Below are positions 13,201 through 28,200 of a stretch of DNA of 64,000 nt, one piece after another (within the stretch, counting starts at the first letter, position 1; the number at the start of each line of letters is the position of its first letter). This DNA is from Cheiracanthium punctorium. Taxonomy: Eukaryota; Arthropoda; Arachnida; Araneae; Cheiracanthiidae. Position numbers and translations under genes: made by a program. Under the pieces are notes generated by a model. That model saw nothing but the letters and a program-made list of their open reading frames with translations. It made no database searches and was not told the DNA's origin. The stretch is from the NCBI GenBank assembly GCA_038373885.1, contig JAWZYV010013151.1, positions 62,001-126,000 on the forward strand, in the 5' to 3' direction.

Positions 13201-16200
13201 TTCGTGGATTAGGGCCGATTGACTGCACTAGGGTCCTAGGCCTATAGGCTTAGAACCCTAGTGTCCCTAAAAGGATTTAACCAACGAGACAATGACGTAA
13301 CTGAGGCGTTGCGTTCCGAGCGCCAATAACGATTACGTCACTGCAAGATTCAGGGGAATGGGGTGACGGCATTGCCATTTGGAACTTGTTCGGGTGACAA
13401 CCGTTCAGTAATTTGCCACAACAGGGTCCAGTGATGTAACTAAGGGGATACGGTCTTGTCTAGGCCTCCTTTCTTGGGTAGACGTTAAAAAAATTGGTTT
13501 AAAGAATCGCCGTTAAAATCCTTCTCTTAGAGCACCAAATATTTGCTGGGGCCGCCGCTGCCCAAATAGACCCTCCCCTACCACAAGCCCGTTTAGTATT
13601 CAAAATTTCATTTCAATTGGAAATTGGGTAGTAAATGAAAAAGTGATAACGAAATTTGCATTACACCAGACGTAAGCGCCACATACAGTGTGACTTAAGG
13701 ATACAGGCAACATAAATTGGCTCAAATTTTCGAATTTTCAATTATCGGTCTAAAAAATAGAGCAGATGGGACAATTCCATACATACATAATTTGTGTTGG
13801 TTTGGAATATAAACACTCAAAATATGAGAAAAAAATAATAAGGTTTTGCTACATAACAATAACCTGACTAACAATAAAGCTTTAGTTTTTTTGCCTTTTT
13901 CTAAAAATGTGGTTTTTTCTTATGCATCGGCACACATTCCTAAAAATCTGTTTCAGGTAAACAGCTGAAACTTTCCCAAATTGTTTAACTAACACGTTTC
14001 TTTAAAAATACCTAACATTAGAGATCTGAGTGAAAAAATTTTGAAAATATTGATGTTTCTGTTGGTTTAATTTTTAGGAATTTTAAAGATTTTTAGTAAA
14101 ATATTTTTCATTATATTTAATTTAATTTAATGACCCGCTTCTTATTATTCTCATGTAGTGTATTTTCTGATACCATACCAAATTTTAAAGCGATAAACTC
14201 AATAGTTTTTTTAGAAAAGTGTACCAAACTGACATACTGTTAAAAAAATTTCAGAGCTATGTAAAATGTTAATTAGTCTTTAGAAACTAATTTATGAATC
14301 AAGTTATTTTTTTTAATTTTATGTATAGACTACAATCAGACTTACCTCATACCAGACTTACCTCTACATCAGACTTACCTCAAAAGCTTGGAATGTAAGA
14401 GCCACTTGACTTCCTGGATCTACGGAAATTTTCCAGACGCACTCTTTGTTGGCCCGATATTCATCCGGGTAATTGGGGCTCTGTAGCGTGCCGTCTGGTT
14501 GCTCCAAGACACCGCCACACAGAGCTGAAAATTATCGGACGCCATTATTTTATGTTGCAAAACGATTACAAAATAGTTACCCTTAACTTTGAAAAAATGC
14601 CATATTTCCTCAATTAAAACACCCTGTACAAGTTTTTGGGAAGAGCGGGGTTAAAATACATTCTAAAATTCAAATTGTAGGCACCAAATAATTAAAATTT
14701 ACATTTTGTTGCATGAAAGTAGTTTAACTACACACTGTTATAAATATAATTTCAATTTCACCAAATTCACACGGTTCAACGAACGTTTCACCAAATCAGA
14801 GAGTTACATGCAATGTCATATACGTTGAACCGTGTTAATGGTTCACTCGAAAATGTCTTATAAAAGCCAAGTACCGATTGGACCCAGATCTCGGTTCAAC
14901 TTCTGAAAAACAATTTTCCAGTGAACTAACGTTGCAGCCGTTAGGGGGTTAGCGGCGATTACACAAATTAGAAAAGAACTGCGTCATGAATTCTTCGAAA
15001 AGACAAATCTCTCGAAAATGGAATAAAGAACCTTTGTTAAAAAATATAGGCTGTGTAAAGGACAGTGGCGGCCCGTGGTCAAAACTGTTAGTGCAGCCGG
15101 AAGCATATGAGCCTCCCCCCACTCCTCCGGACAGGAATGGAAAATCTTTGTTATTGAATTCGAAAGTTGGCGGATTAAGCCTTCACCGAGGAAAAAAAAG
15201 AAATTACATAAAAAATGTAAGAGATCCTATTTTACTTTTCCATAAAATGGACATAAATTTCAACCAGCCGCTCTTATCCTCAAAATTTCATTAATCCGTG
15301 TCTGATTCGAAGTTTCCTTAGAATTTTCTTTTGTAACGATAACTTGAGAAGAAAAGAAAAAAAGAAAAAGAAAACGTACTTATTTTTTATAAGTCAAATC
15401 AGTACTCCTTTCTTTTAAACTTGCGAATCGGTCAGTGATGCCCTCATAAAACGGCGTTGTTTTAATTCAGATATCAATAATTTTAAAAGCTCTTTAAAAT
15501 TTCCTATGTTTAAAGAATTTTTTCCCTCGCCATGTCCTCTAAATGCCAGTTCTTGCTTACTTAAAAACAATACTGCTTTGATGGGTAATTGTCCATTCAT
15601 AAGCGTCCATTCAGGCTTACCTTCTTGATAAATTCAGCAATATAAAGTCGAGAGTTTGCCGAACAAATATTCTCCTTACTCCCTCCCTCACTTCTCGAGC
15701 CAATCAGTGAGTCGAATTCACAAGTGCTGCCGACCTTTCAAAATCTTGAATGAGCTGAGTCTTAGCTGCGTACCCCCATTATAGCCTATGCCGGAGGAAA
15801 TGCTTACGTAACCGTTGTCATGGCAACGGTGCTGCCAATTTTCTTATCAGCGCTCTGGGCTGAACCAAAGATTTTCCCAATTGAATTGCGGGAAGATTAA
15901 AGTGCTTTTTTTCTGAATGAGCGATCTGGCCACAATACGGTTTTTTTTTTTTTTTTTTTTTGAGATTTTTTTAATTTACCATAGGAATTCCATAATTCTA
16001 ATCTGAATTTAGGAAAATTAGTAGAATAAATTATTTTAAAGTATGTGCTGATGATTTCAAGTGCAGCCCGGCTGTACTTGCTGTATCCCACGAGCCGCCA
16101 CTGGTAAAGGAGCTACCCCATTTGACATCGAATAAACACGTTTGACAGCAATGGCTATCTACATTCATTTAAAAGAGAACAGAAACTGATTTTTGCTCAT

Positions 16201-19200
16201 AACTCATCAATATTTTTGAGTTACTTTCCTAAAATCACGTGTAAAATACTGGAGCTCAATATTCTATTTTTAAATGCGCGTCATCGAGCGATCGTTTGAA
16301 CCGAGCGATCATTGTGGGTTCGAGTCCCGAGTAGAACTTTTTTTCCCCCTTTCTTCTAGTAGTGTGTATTAATTTTTGCTGGAGGAAACACCGCTAAAAT
16401 GGTGAATCTTAACACCACATTTTTCAAAATACCGGTTGCAGCTGAATTGGCACCGGAATTTCAGTGAAACGTTGAACTATATTTTTAAGAGTGATAGAAC
16501 GCGAGATAGAGCGTTTTGCAAAGGCGGATCCAGGGGGAGGGCGCAGGGGGCGAGCGCCCCCTCCGAGAAAAATACATTTACACTAGATAAATGGGGTTTT
16601 CATCAATATTAAGTGCACTTTATAAAGTATATTCATGATTTGCGCCCCCTCCGAAAAAAGTTTCTGGATCCGCTCTTGGCGTTTTGGATGTCCCCATTGT
16701 TTAACATCGGGTTTTCTCGATTTCTCTAGAGACATTGGTGATATCACTCAGCTGACTTCAGTTTGGAAGATTTACTTTTAGAGGCGAATTTGGCGCTTTT
16801 TCACCAGAAATGTCGCCAAGCTGGGGGTCACTTTTCTCGACTTGCGTTATCTAATTTTGCGAGGGGAATGAAGAAAAAAAAAACCTTCCGAAGTTACCTC
16901 CCTGGACTGACTTTCATCCCTGCGCGGAAGTAGATAGTACTGTACTATTTTTTATACATCTGTGTAGTTTAACAGTCGTTTAACCTTTAAACACCAAATA
17001 TTCAGGGCCTGATCATGATCAACAGGGGCCCTGGCCATTGATGATTGTGGGGGGCCTCCCATCCATGATTTTTAAAAAAAATAAAATTTTGATATAAAGT
17101 AGACTATTTCAGAAGAAACTTTGAAATTGGGGGCTCTTGACAAAGTGCCCATGCGTTAATAAGGCCCTGAATATATTTGTTTATATTTTTATTATTTTTA
17201 AACTGCATTCTAAAACAACCTACAAATAATTCACATTTCTCGCATAATTGTGCAATACTTCCAAATACTCAGTCTCAAAATAAACAACTAAACCGTTCTC
17301 TTTAACTACTCTTGGGCCCGAAAACCCGATCAGAAAAGTTCTCGAAAACCAACCACCCAACCAACGCCTCCCAGAACCTATCAACGCCTGTTGTGCATTT
17401 AATATTCGAAAACATATTAAATACAAATCCATCCCACACTGTGGTCCTAGTAGTAATCAGCTGCTGGGAGGCATAAAACCCCGTTTCCCATTCCGTAGGT
17501 TTTATATGCCGGCAGCGGGCCGTTGCCGCGCCGCGGAATTGCGCATCTCAACTTCCACTCTAAGATTGCGGCCAGTGCGAGATGTCGATTTATATATGTA
17601 TATATATATATACACAAACACTGGCGATGATAAATCTTCCAGGTTTTATACCTCATAGATATAAAACCAAGGGATAGAACACGAAGTTTTGCTCTATCTA
17701 TACAAATGGCGCAGAAGATATATAGAATGAAGGGATATTGATAAAGCCACGGTTGTGGTAAGATGGGTCACGTTAGATGGTAGGCGGTTCTGAGTTATGA
17801 GTTTTCAGATTTACCTCGAACTGTCCTGCTATTTGTTCCCAACTGTACTGGTACATTTATCGTTTTCTTAGTAAATTCTAAAAAAAAAAAAAAAAACGTT
17901 CAGGTAGTGTCCGTTGTTAAAAGGAACTACCACAGGATTTATTAATATAGGATTACTTATTTTTGTTCAACTCTTTAAAAAAAAAAAAATCTTCAATCTG
18001 TCTATTCAAAACCGCTAAATTTGGCAAAGCTCTTAAAATTAGGTATACTTTGATGTAATAAATCGCCACTTTTATACCTAAAACAGTTAATTTCCGCTCT
18101 ATTACAATTAAACACGACGAGTCAAGATGACTGAAGTATATTTTCTTAACGATGTTATTCGAAAAAATCATGTGATTTTGGTACATAATTACAAACGAAC
18201 CAATTTTGCCAGGCACTTCAAAATTTTGAAACTGTCTCTTTACAAGCTGTATTACATACTGCGAAGACAGGTCAATCTGTATCAGTTTCGAAACTTTTAG
18301 AAAAATTCTTAAAAATTCGGACATTTTCGCAAAGCGTGACACTGTTTGAAAAATCTTGCAGCTCAGATCCATGTTTAAGAATTTTTTCTGAAAATTTCAC
18401 AAAAGCCACAGCTTTTTCGCTTATCGCAGTGTGTAAAACAGCTTATGAAGAACCATTTGGAATTTTTTGGAGACCATGGTGCTATTAGTTTATTTCAATT
18501 TGTGTATCAAGACTAAAAACAGAGTTCTTTTTTTTCGAAGAACAGCCTTAAGCTGGAGTTTGGAGTTTATGACTATTACTTAGATTCACACACACAAAGA
18601 ACTTGAATCATTTTATGCGGCCGAAAATTGACAACCATGATGCTTTTTTTTTTTTTTTAAGTGAAACTTCATTAGGCGCGTTTAGAGTGAAATTTCAAGG
18701 TCACGTCACGGCATAGCGTTATGATGAGGCTGGGACGATTTTGGATTTTAACAGACGGAGAGAGCTACCGGATAGATCGCCAGAGAGAAAGAGACAAAAA
18801 TAGAAAGCATGCTATACTCTATTGCTGCAGAGAGTTTTTTTTCTCCTCTTTGTGCTACATTCGTTCTTAAGAAAGTGTACGCATGCGCTGAATCTAAATA
18901 CGCATTGTGCACTCGGAGACGAAAATGCTGGAGCGCTGACTTACAATTGGTAAAGTCAGTTATCAATGTTATATTTTGATCAAAATCTCCAGTATTTTGA
19001 AACTGATTTATATTTATTGTTATTAACAAACTATTATTCACAAAAACCGATATCCAAGTAAGTAATATTTTACATATTCTTTTTTGTATACATCCTCATT
19101 GTAATTTAAAATTTAAAATCCATGTATATTAAATGATTTTTATGTTTGTCTAATGACTTAGTGTGCTTAGTCTATTTATTCTTTTATTGACTATTTTCAA

Positions 19201-22200
19201 ATTTTATTTTAATACTGAAAAATTAACCAAACGAACTTGTAAAATATTTTTACATTAATTTATTATCTCTGACTACTTATTTGACAATCAAACAGATTTT
19301 AATCAATCTCCCCAAAGAAGTTTCACTTCTGATACGTGTACTCTGTACACACGCTCTTTTTTTCATTTTTTTTTCTTTTTTTTTTGTTACGAGAGTCGTC
19401 TAGAAATTAAGTTTCACACTGCCAGAAAAACAAAGGAACAAAACATTATTTTCTGAAAAAATGTATTGCAAAAGATGCACCAGCATTTCAGCTTCTTCCA
19501 ACACAAGAATAACCTGAACTGTTATACTTGTCATGCTGCGGAATAAGTATTTGTAGTCCTGTGTCATAAGAGTCTGCTGCCTAAGAAAGGACGCAGGCTG
19601 TCACAGTTGTTTGCAGTTTCCATCAGTGGAAAATGGATGCCTGGACAGGAATTTCTTCAAGTGCAAGTCACTGGAAGCATAGGCTACCGGTCTGCATTCA
19701 GCTGATGAAAACTGCAAACAACTGTGACTCTCTGGATCCCTTCACAGGCGGGAGACTTCTATTCGCTATAGAAAATTTGTTTTCTAGTTCTAGTAGGATT
19801 TCAGAATTGTGGATGACGTCATCTAATCGATTTACGCCAGAGATTATGTTCCGTGATTTTTTTTTTCAAAGAATCAAGGAATTAATCATTTCCTTCGCTT
19901 CTCTGTTTACTTTTTCGAGGCTGTGATATCTCGCTAGATATCTAGAGTTGAAAGTAGTTGCAAGTTAAAAAAGGTTAATTTTTTGGGGGTATTTCGAACT
20001 GCATAAAATTTTTTCTTTTAGTTAGAGATAAAAATGTCGTTTTTATCAAAATTTCAACATGGCGGCATCGGCCATTCAAGATGCACCCGCAGCGATGAGT
20101 CGATCCCGGAAGCGTTAGAAACAGGACGTTTATAGAACATTAACTTATTGGCTCTAAAAAATTTAATGCTAATCTAGCTATTTTAGATTTTATTTATTTC
20201 TCAAGTGTGGCAACATTTCCAGTTTCCTAGTAGAGACGATTAAATAATCGGAACCGTTTTGAGAGTTCACGCACAAGATACCTATTCTGAACCAAAGTGT
20301 GAACAGCCGCAAACGAGGAGAATAATTATAATAAATAAAAATGTCTCACCTTCGTACTTGGCCTGGAAACCTTTGTGGTAGGAATAGGTCCTGAAGGAGT
20401 GGTAGGTGATCAAGATCCTGTGACCGGTAGAAACGAACTTGTCCCCAGAAGTTCGACTGCCGCAAAACCTGCCTGAAGGAAAGGATACCTCTCATAATGT
20501 GGAACGGACAAGCGCACTTTCATAAACGGAAAGCATACAAACAAAAAATCCACACAGATAACGCTGTTCAAATGCCCTTCCGAAACCTAACATTAGAACA
20601 AAAATATTATGTGGACACCCCATCAATCCTTAGTATTCAATTATACACCTTTTTTGGAGCACTCCATTTGAGCTTATTTGAAAGTAAGACGCGATAATTC
20701 ATTAAGATTTGGCGATTTCTCACCAAATACGAGATATATTGCCAAACTAGGTTCAGTTTCAGAAACGTATTTTTGGCTCCGAATTTGGCAATGTTTCTCC
20801 AAAAATCGCTACTTTAGGCTAGATTTTGGGCATAGCTGAAACAATGACTAGGTTCAAAGACTTAAAATGCATTCAAAGTTTTTTGGGTGACCCTCTAAAT
20901 AAACTATGTATTCAATAGCATTCAAAAAGCGAGATACATAACTAGATGTCACAACAGGTCAAATACAAGTTTCGATATTCTACAGCTATCCTTTTTGAGT
21001 TAAGCTGAAAGCTGTTCTTTCCATAACTTACTTTTTCCTGGAAGTAGAACCTGTCTGACAATAAATTTACAGCTCATATGAATTCATAGCTACACGATCT
21101 TCGATTGTGGCTACTCCTCATCTTCGGCATAATCGCCATGTTTTACATCACTTAAGTGAAAGACTATTTGTTCACGCCCTATACAAACGTCATGCATGCC
21201 CAGGTGACTAGGGATTTACGTCTGCATTTCTCAGAGACATTCTTCGATTTCTCATAACCGACTGATAAGAAGTACCGTACGTATTTCGTACTTCGATAGT
21301 CTCTGACTCCCAGTAACTTACTCCGTTTTTAATAGATATACTTGCCCGATCGGATTCCTGGCTCTTTGTTTTTCTCCCAATGAAACGTAGTTAAAGGTGG
21401 CCCAAAATGATCCCCTTAAGGTTAAAACTTGTATGAAATGACATAAATGTTTAAGGGGACAGCCTACTTTTAAAATGCCCCAAAAATTGATTTTGAGATT
21501 TTTATCTCATTAAATAGTTTACTTTATTCTAAAAAGATTGATACCAACCATTTTTCTGTATGACAATTATTTATTGAGATAAAAAGGAAAATGTAAACGC
21601 AAGTTGGGCAGCATGCTGTAGAAGCTGCAACTAATGTTGACACTAAAAGCATAAAAGAGGCAGAAAAGAAATGTACAGAATTTAATTTAGAAACTCGAAG
21701 AGCCAGAAAAATGCTTAACAGTTCTCAGTTTGAGGCAATAAAAGAAAACGAAGGCAATGTGCATGAAAGCGGAAAATTTTAAATCGAAAAGTTCATAAAG
21801 TGAAATAAAATCAAATTTTTATGTTGCATAGTAAAAAAATATATACATGGATATAATTGTTAAAATAACTTCAAATAATGTACTTTACCAATATTCGTGC
21901 CTTTATATCCTAAAAATGTATCTTTTGTTAAGGTATGTACATATTTTTTCATATTTACAATTGTCGAGCTTTTCTTTAGATTGATGTTTCTTAAGCCATA
22001 TTAAAACATATTTTGGGTTAATCATTTTAAATACTCAGTAAAATTATTTTTAAATAGTAAATGTTTCAATAGAAAATGTTTTTAATTTTTAAAAATTAAA
22101 TTTATGTTCCAAAACTACAATTTGAACTTTTATTGGCGTTTTCTCAAAACATTGTTTTTCAAGTTTGCGCGCATGATATTTTAAAAACTATTTAAGATAT

Positions 22201-25200
22201 CAACTTGAAATTTTTCTCAGGCATTTATTTTAATATAATGAACAAAATGAACTAAAATGAAATGGTTGTGTTACATAGAAAAAAAGTTATGATTGTAAAA
22301 CTATCAAAATTTTTATGATAATTTAAACTTTTAGATTAAATATTTTTTTTAAATTTAAATTATGAAAATAATTAAACCATTTTAGTTTAGATTGTTAATT
22401 ATAATGTTTTGTTTAATTTAGAAAAAAATTATGAGGATCAAAGGAATTCTAATTGAGATATCTTGCGCGCAGTGGGAAAGTACCCTTGAATTGTTTTTAC
22501 AATATTGTGTGGTAAAATAATATTTTTTAAATTATCACCTTTATAATAAACTACAATAATATTTTTAATCAATAGAGTAATGTCATTAGTTAACTGAAAA
22601 AAAATTGTGTTTCTGCATGCATTCATTATATATTTTTTTTAATTATGAAAGTTGAACTAAAATTTCTACATTTTCCCATTCTTAAAAGTAGGCTGTCCCC
22701 TTAAATATTTTACACCGTATTTTGCATCATAAACATATTTTAATAATATTTTAAAAGCATGTTGAACAATGAAAATAATAGAATTTTTAGAAAGTGCCTA
22801 AAGGATCATTTTACCCCCAACCCAAGTGCAAAATGATCCTTCATTTAATAATTTTAAATTGTTTTTCATCGGCAAAATAAAAGATATAAAAGTAATTATG
22901 TCTATACATAATTAAATAAAATAAATTTTACAATCTTATAGTATGTATGATTTATTTTATGGAAGTTTTAAAATAAAAAATGTGTCACAAATAATAAAAT
23001 GGGATATTTTAAGATTATAATTAAAAAGTTATGGCCTACAATAAACGCAGAAATAAATTAAATAAATGTAATGAGGAGTCACTCATTTTGAGAACGGTTG
23101 AAGGGCTGCCATGACACCTAGAACCCGATACAGGAGTTTCTTCAGTTGAGTGAGGGATCATTTTACCCGGCTCTTTGGCTCCCCACTTTAGGCCATATTA
23201 CCGGAACACGCCGAGAAATACAACAAACTTACTGCAGTTCCCATCTAAAAACATACTCTATTCAGTAAAAAGTCACATTTTTGTACATTAAAGACCGTAT
23301 TGACATTCCAATTTTTATACGTAAGGATTTTAAAGGAAATCATCCTTTTTACAGAAGTTGACATCAGAAATTTATCTATTATTGCTGGCATTAGCAAAAA
23401 TCGAAGAAAGTCGCAAAAATATCTGGGCATAAATGGGTTAATAAGATTTGGAGAAACGCACAATTCGACAGAAACACGAATATTTTATGATAATCATTTT
23501 TTTATTTACGAAATTAAAGTAGGAAGTTTGACTTTTACTCGAATATATTTTTGAGAGAGTGTACCTTTTTGATTTCGTAACGTTCGGAATTGTTTTGAGT
23601 TAATTGCATTCGCCCAATAATATATGAAGGTTCCACGGGAAGAACGATGAGAGTCCAATCAACACCACCTACATAGAGAAAGCCTAACAACTGAAACTTT
23701 GTCGTCATCATGCGGCCTTCAAGTAATGACGTCATCACAGTTTTACTTTCACAAAGTGAAACTATTTAAAATTTCTGGTGGATGCTACAAATATTAGAAA
23801 ATATCTTAAATAAAGAATTAAAATTAAAATACCTGTCTCATACAAAATTATTCATTTCGATCTATTTCCTTATCATATTATCTAATTCGTCACGGTTAAA
23901 AACTGCCATTTTTCATAAAATTATATTTTTTATCTCAAATTATTAAAATATTGTCATTCATGAGTAAATTCACCAGAAACTTTGTATAGTTTTATTTTGT
24001 GAAAATAAAACTTTTAAGTGTAGGCCAAACGATGACGTCAAAGCTTGGTGACGTAGGAGTTGTTAGGCTTTCTTTATCCAGGAGGTGTTGGTCCAATACA
24101 GCTGATTCTCGAAAAATCGAAAGGCGCACGGGACTTTCATCGTTCTTCCCCAGTAAACTATATCTTTGGGCTACTTTTTCAATGTATTCTCATCGTTCTT
24201 TCCCCTTATGGATTAAGGATATTAATAGTGCCACTAATGAACAACAGAATGCAGTAGAAACCTCAACATTGACGAAAAGTGGACTCTCATCGTTCTTCCC
24301 GTGGACCCTTCATATGTTATACCTCTGCGTCGTCATCATTAGAAATGTGCGAAGTGTAGTGCTTAGTAAGAGAAAAGTACCAAATATCATTACATATATA
24401 GGATGGTCCTAAACTATGTGTCAAAAATGTAAAGGGGACAAGGACGGTTCGTAATGATACTGGAACGTGGGGTCGGAACGCCCTCTTCATATGCCTGTTA
24501 ACCCTTTAAGGCGCAGTTGTTCCCGCTCTGGGAACACCAAACTCGGACGTTTTGACTGTTGCCAGTCACGAAGAATAGATTGGATTTCTATAAAAATAGT
24601 TGCGGGTGACATAGCTTCCACGAGAATCCTTTACTTTTGAGCACGTCATTTCCCGTCAAAAAATTGGTCACGATTCTTTTTAACAGCACTGACATTTGCT
24701 GAGAAATGGAAGAATGCGAGAACAGCTGGATAGATGGCCCAATGCTGAAAAAAAGGGCAGCCGTTGCCAACGCTCGACTTAACTACCAGCAAGAGGTTGT
24801 GCGGCACAGCCAGCTGTCGTCAAAAAAGAGTCTCTAGATCTGTGGCACGCGATGAACGTTTCGATCGTCCGCCCTCCGCCCTCTTGCTGGCCGTTAAGTC
24901 GAGCGAGCGCAACGGCTGCCCTTTTTTCAGCATTGGGAAAGGGTTGCCCCTCAAAGGGTTAAGAAAACACAGAAATGAATAAAAATCTCATATGGACACT
25001 CCGTACTTCCAAATAGAGATGAGTTCGAGCTCATTTTTTAAAGCCCGGGCGATATTACGTAAGTCGAAGCCCGAGCCTGAACTCAAAATTACAGCTAATG
25101 GATTACTAAAAGTCAATGACTTCATGGATAGAATATCATACATTGAGCCGTTTGTGCAAATTAAAATTGTTTGTGCAAATTAAAGACAAATCAGGGATCT

Positions 25201-28200
25201 GTTTAGGAGAAATTTGGGTCCGTTAACGGACCTTTCACAATATATTTTATCTTAAAAAACGGACCTTTCTCAAAATATTTTATCTTAAATACGGATCCTT
25301 CACAATATTTTTCATTTTAAAACGGACCTTTCACAAAATTCTTCCATTGGTAAACGATCTCTTCACAAATCTAATTGTTCAATTTGGAAAAACATTTCAA
25401 TTAAGTTGTCACACACATTACAAGTTTTATAAAATTAATAATTAATTATAAAATGTTTAAAATAAAATGTTACGCATGTAATTGTTTTGTAAAAAATGTA
25501 AAATAAGATAACATTAAGTGATTTAATGCTGAGTTAAGGAAAAAGAACTTTAAACAGAATTAAAAAAAAAAAAAAAAAACGGTATACAAATGTCATACAC
25601 GTTACGATGGAATCGTCCTTGATATTAAACTAGATGATTCTTGAAAAAAAAAACACTATTATCCGGAATTTTCGATAATTTGATGTTGGTTCGGTTCCAA
25701 TTACGTCGGATAATCGAGGTTCTACGCTATATGTGTTATTTACATAAATCAGTACACCAGGGACGTAGCCAAGATGGGGGGGGGACCCAACCCCCATGAA
25801 AAATTTCTGGCACTAACAGCGAATAAAAATCATTTTGTGTTAGTTTATACTTATATAGTTCTTTTTTTAAAGGATCATCCATAAAATGTCTTAAAATGGG
25901 ACTTTAATTTAATACTGAATTTAAATTTGTAATTTTCTATATCATTTATGAATTCACGAAAACAGGACCCTATTTTCACAAATTCACAAAAACAGGACCC
26001 TTTGCTAGAAAAACCTGATTTAATGCCAATTTCATATTCACAGCACTATATGTAAATTTTTCACAATTTCACTAAAACAGGACCCTGTCTGGATAGACCC
26101 TGACTATTGTAGATTATTTCTCCCGTGAAATCATTTTAAAAAAATACGTTTTCAGGGAGTCATGAAATGAGCCCGAACACGGTCGTGAATTACAGAGCCC
26201 GAGCCCGGTTCGGACGTAGGCTCAAGGCTCGGGCTGAGCCCGTCTCATCTCTACTTCCCAGTACGTCTATTAGAGCCGCCAGTACGCCTAAAAAACTGCT
26301 GAATTCATGGATATCCATTAGTCAAATAAACTTCCTGGCGTAGAATTAAAAATTCTACACCAGTAAGAATAGCCGAGAAAAAAAAAAAAAAATACAGAAT
26401 TTGTAATTTTGTGTGTAGCTTTCTTTTTCAAATTTACTGTATGATTAAGTAGCCAGAATGCAGCTTTTACAAATTGGGAAGGTATTGCATTCAAATCTTA
26501 ATTCATTAATCCAATTTACTTAATTAGAGTCCATAGCAGAAGCGGGTTTTCATTTGGGGTGGAAGAGCAGGTCCAGATCTACAATTTATTAAGTAGACAA
26601 ATTTGAAAGACGTCCCCTAGGCACGTCCCTGACGATGTACTTTGATGAAAATCGTGTAAATTTAGTACAAAAGTGAAAAAATCTGGAGTGACTCCACTCG
26701 ACTTTCCGAACACTTACGATTAAGATCATTACCAAGCATTTAAATAAATTTTAATCGATGAATAATTCAAATATATATACCAAAATGAAGCTCAATCGAA
26801 TGTATCGTTTAAACACTAGCGCACTTTCAAGAATTTCTCCCCATAGGCTATAATGTAAAAGGAATTTTTGGCGTAGCCCTGTAGAAAGACTATAAGTCCT
26901 ATACACATCAAAATCGATACCGGTCTTACAATGGTTGTTTATAACATGTACACCCAATTTGAGCTCAATCGAATGTACCGTTTAAACGCTAGCGCACTTT
27001 CCAGAATTTTCCCCCATAGGCCATAATGTAAAAGAAATCTTTGTCGTAGCCCTGTAGAAAAACTATAAGTCATATACACACCGAAATCAATACAGGTCTT
27101 GCGACGGTGGTTTATAACATATATACCTAATTTAAGCTCAATCTAATGTACCGTTTAAACGCTAGCGCACTTTCAAGAATTTCTCCCCATAGGCTATAAT
27201 GTAAAAGGAATTTTTGGCGTAGCCCTGTAGAAAGACTATAAGTCCTATACACATCAAAATCGATACCGGTCTTACAATGGTTGTTTATAACATGTACACC
27301 CAATTTGAGCTCAATCGAATGTACCGTTTAAACGCTAGCGCACTTTCCAGAATTTTCCCCCATAGGCCATAATGTAAAAGAAATCTTTGTCGTAGCCCTG
27401 TAGAAAAACTATAAGTCATATACACACCGAAATCAATACAGGTCTTGCGACGGTGGTTTATAACATATATACCTAATTTAAGCTCAATCTAATGTACCGT
27501 TTAAACGCTAGCGCACTTTCAAGAATTTTCCCCCATAGGCCATAATGTAAAAGAAATCTTTGTCGTAGCCCTGTAGAAAAACTATAAGTCCTATACACAC
27601 CAAAATCAATACCGGTCTTGCGACGGTGGTTTATAACATATATACCCAATTTGAGCTCAATCGCATGCCCCGTTCAGGAGCTATAGTGTTCACATACACA
27701 CAAACACACATACACACACACACGCACACATACACACATACATACATACATACATCTCGTAAAAATAGCATAAATGAATTCAGAAGCCCTCTAAACGTGT
27801 CAATACACCAAAATCTCGAAGTCAAATTTTTTCATGATTACAATACTTTCCTTACATGGTACATGTTCGGAAAGTAAAAAGAACTAATTGTGCCAAGCAT
27901 TTCAAAATTTTTACAGAGCCCCACCATAGCCGAGAGGATAAGTCACTGATGAATGGTGTTTGATTTTTTTTGTGTTATGGCAAACCTACAGGAGGGCATC
28001 TGCCTAGTAGAGGTGCCTTGGACGGAAGACTTTTTACTGGGTTATAACGCGTATTCATGTTACATCTGGAGAAAACCTCCCAAAAATTTAGACCGTCAGA
28101 TCGTGACAGGTCCCGATTATGTCCAAAAGGGGCCACGGGCATTGATGAATTTTGGGGCCCCCATCTATGAAATCTGTTTTATTTTTCAAAAGATTTTGAT

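Larger units (their letters stand above)
14525..20349 (-). other. Intron between exons F and G (5.8 kb)
   Basis: It contains two hAT-type elements (16519-16678 and 17003-17169), a tRNA-like segment with GGGTTCGAGTCCCGAG near 16316-16334, and homopolymer runs near 15942-15961 (T) and 17880-17896 (A). Near 16790 is a short piece of the TCGCCAAGCT repeat. 14525-16260 and 17175-20349 show nothing else I can name. Confidence 0.55.

Noticed and set aside
17953..18372. Minus-strand open frame of 139 codons
   Set aside because: AT-rich composition, no recognisable motif, no splice context tied to Tolloid; probably a chance frame.
20468..20472. Alternative acceptor four bases downstream for exon F
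   Set aside because: It would shift the reading frame and remove the RFCG start; the first AG gives an intact CUB domain.
21390..23175. Possible outer element marked by AAAATGATCC and GGATCATTTT
   Set aside because: The motif occurs several times in both orientations without clear ends or a target duplication.
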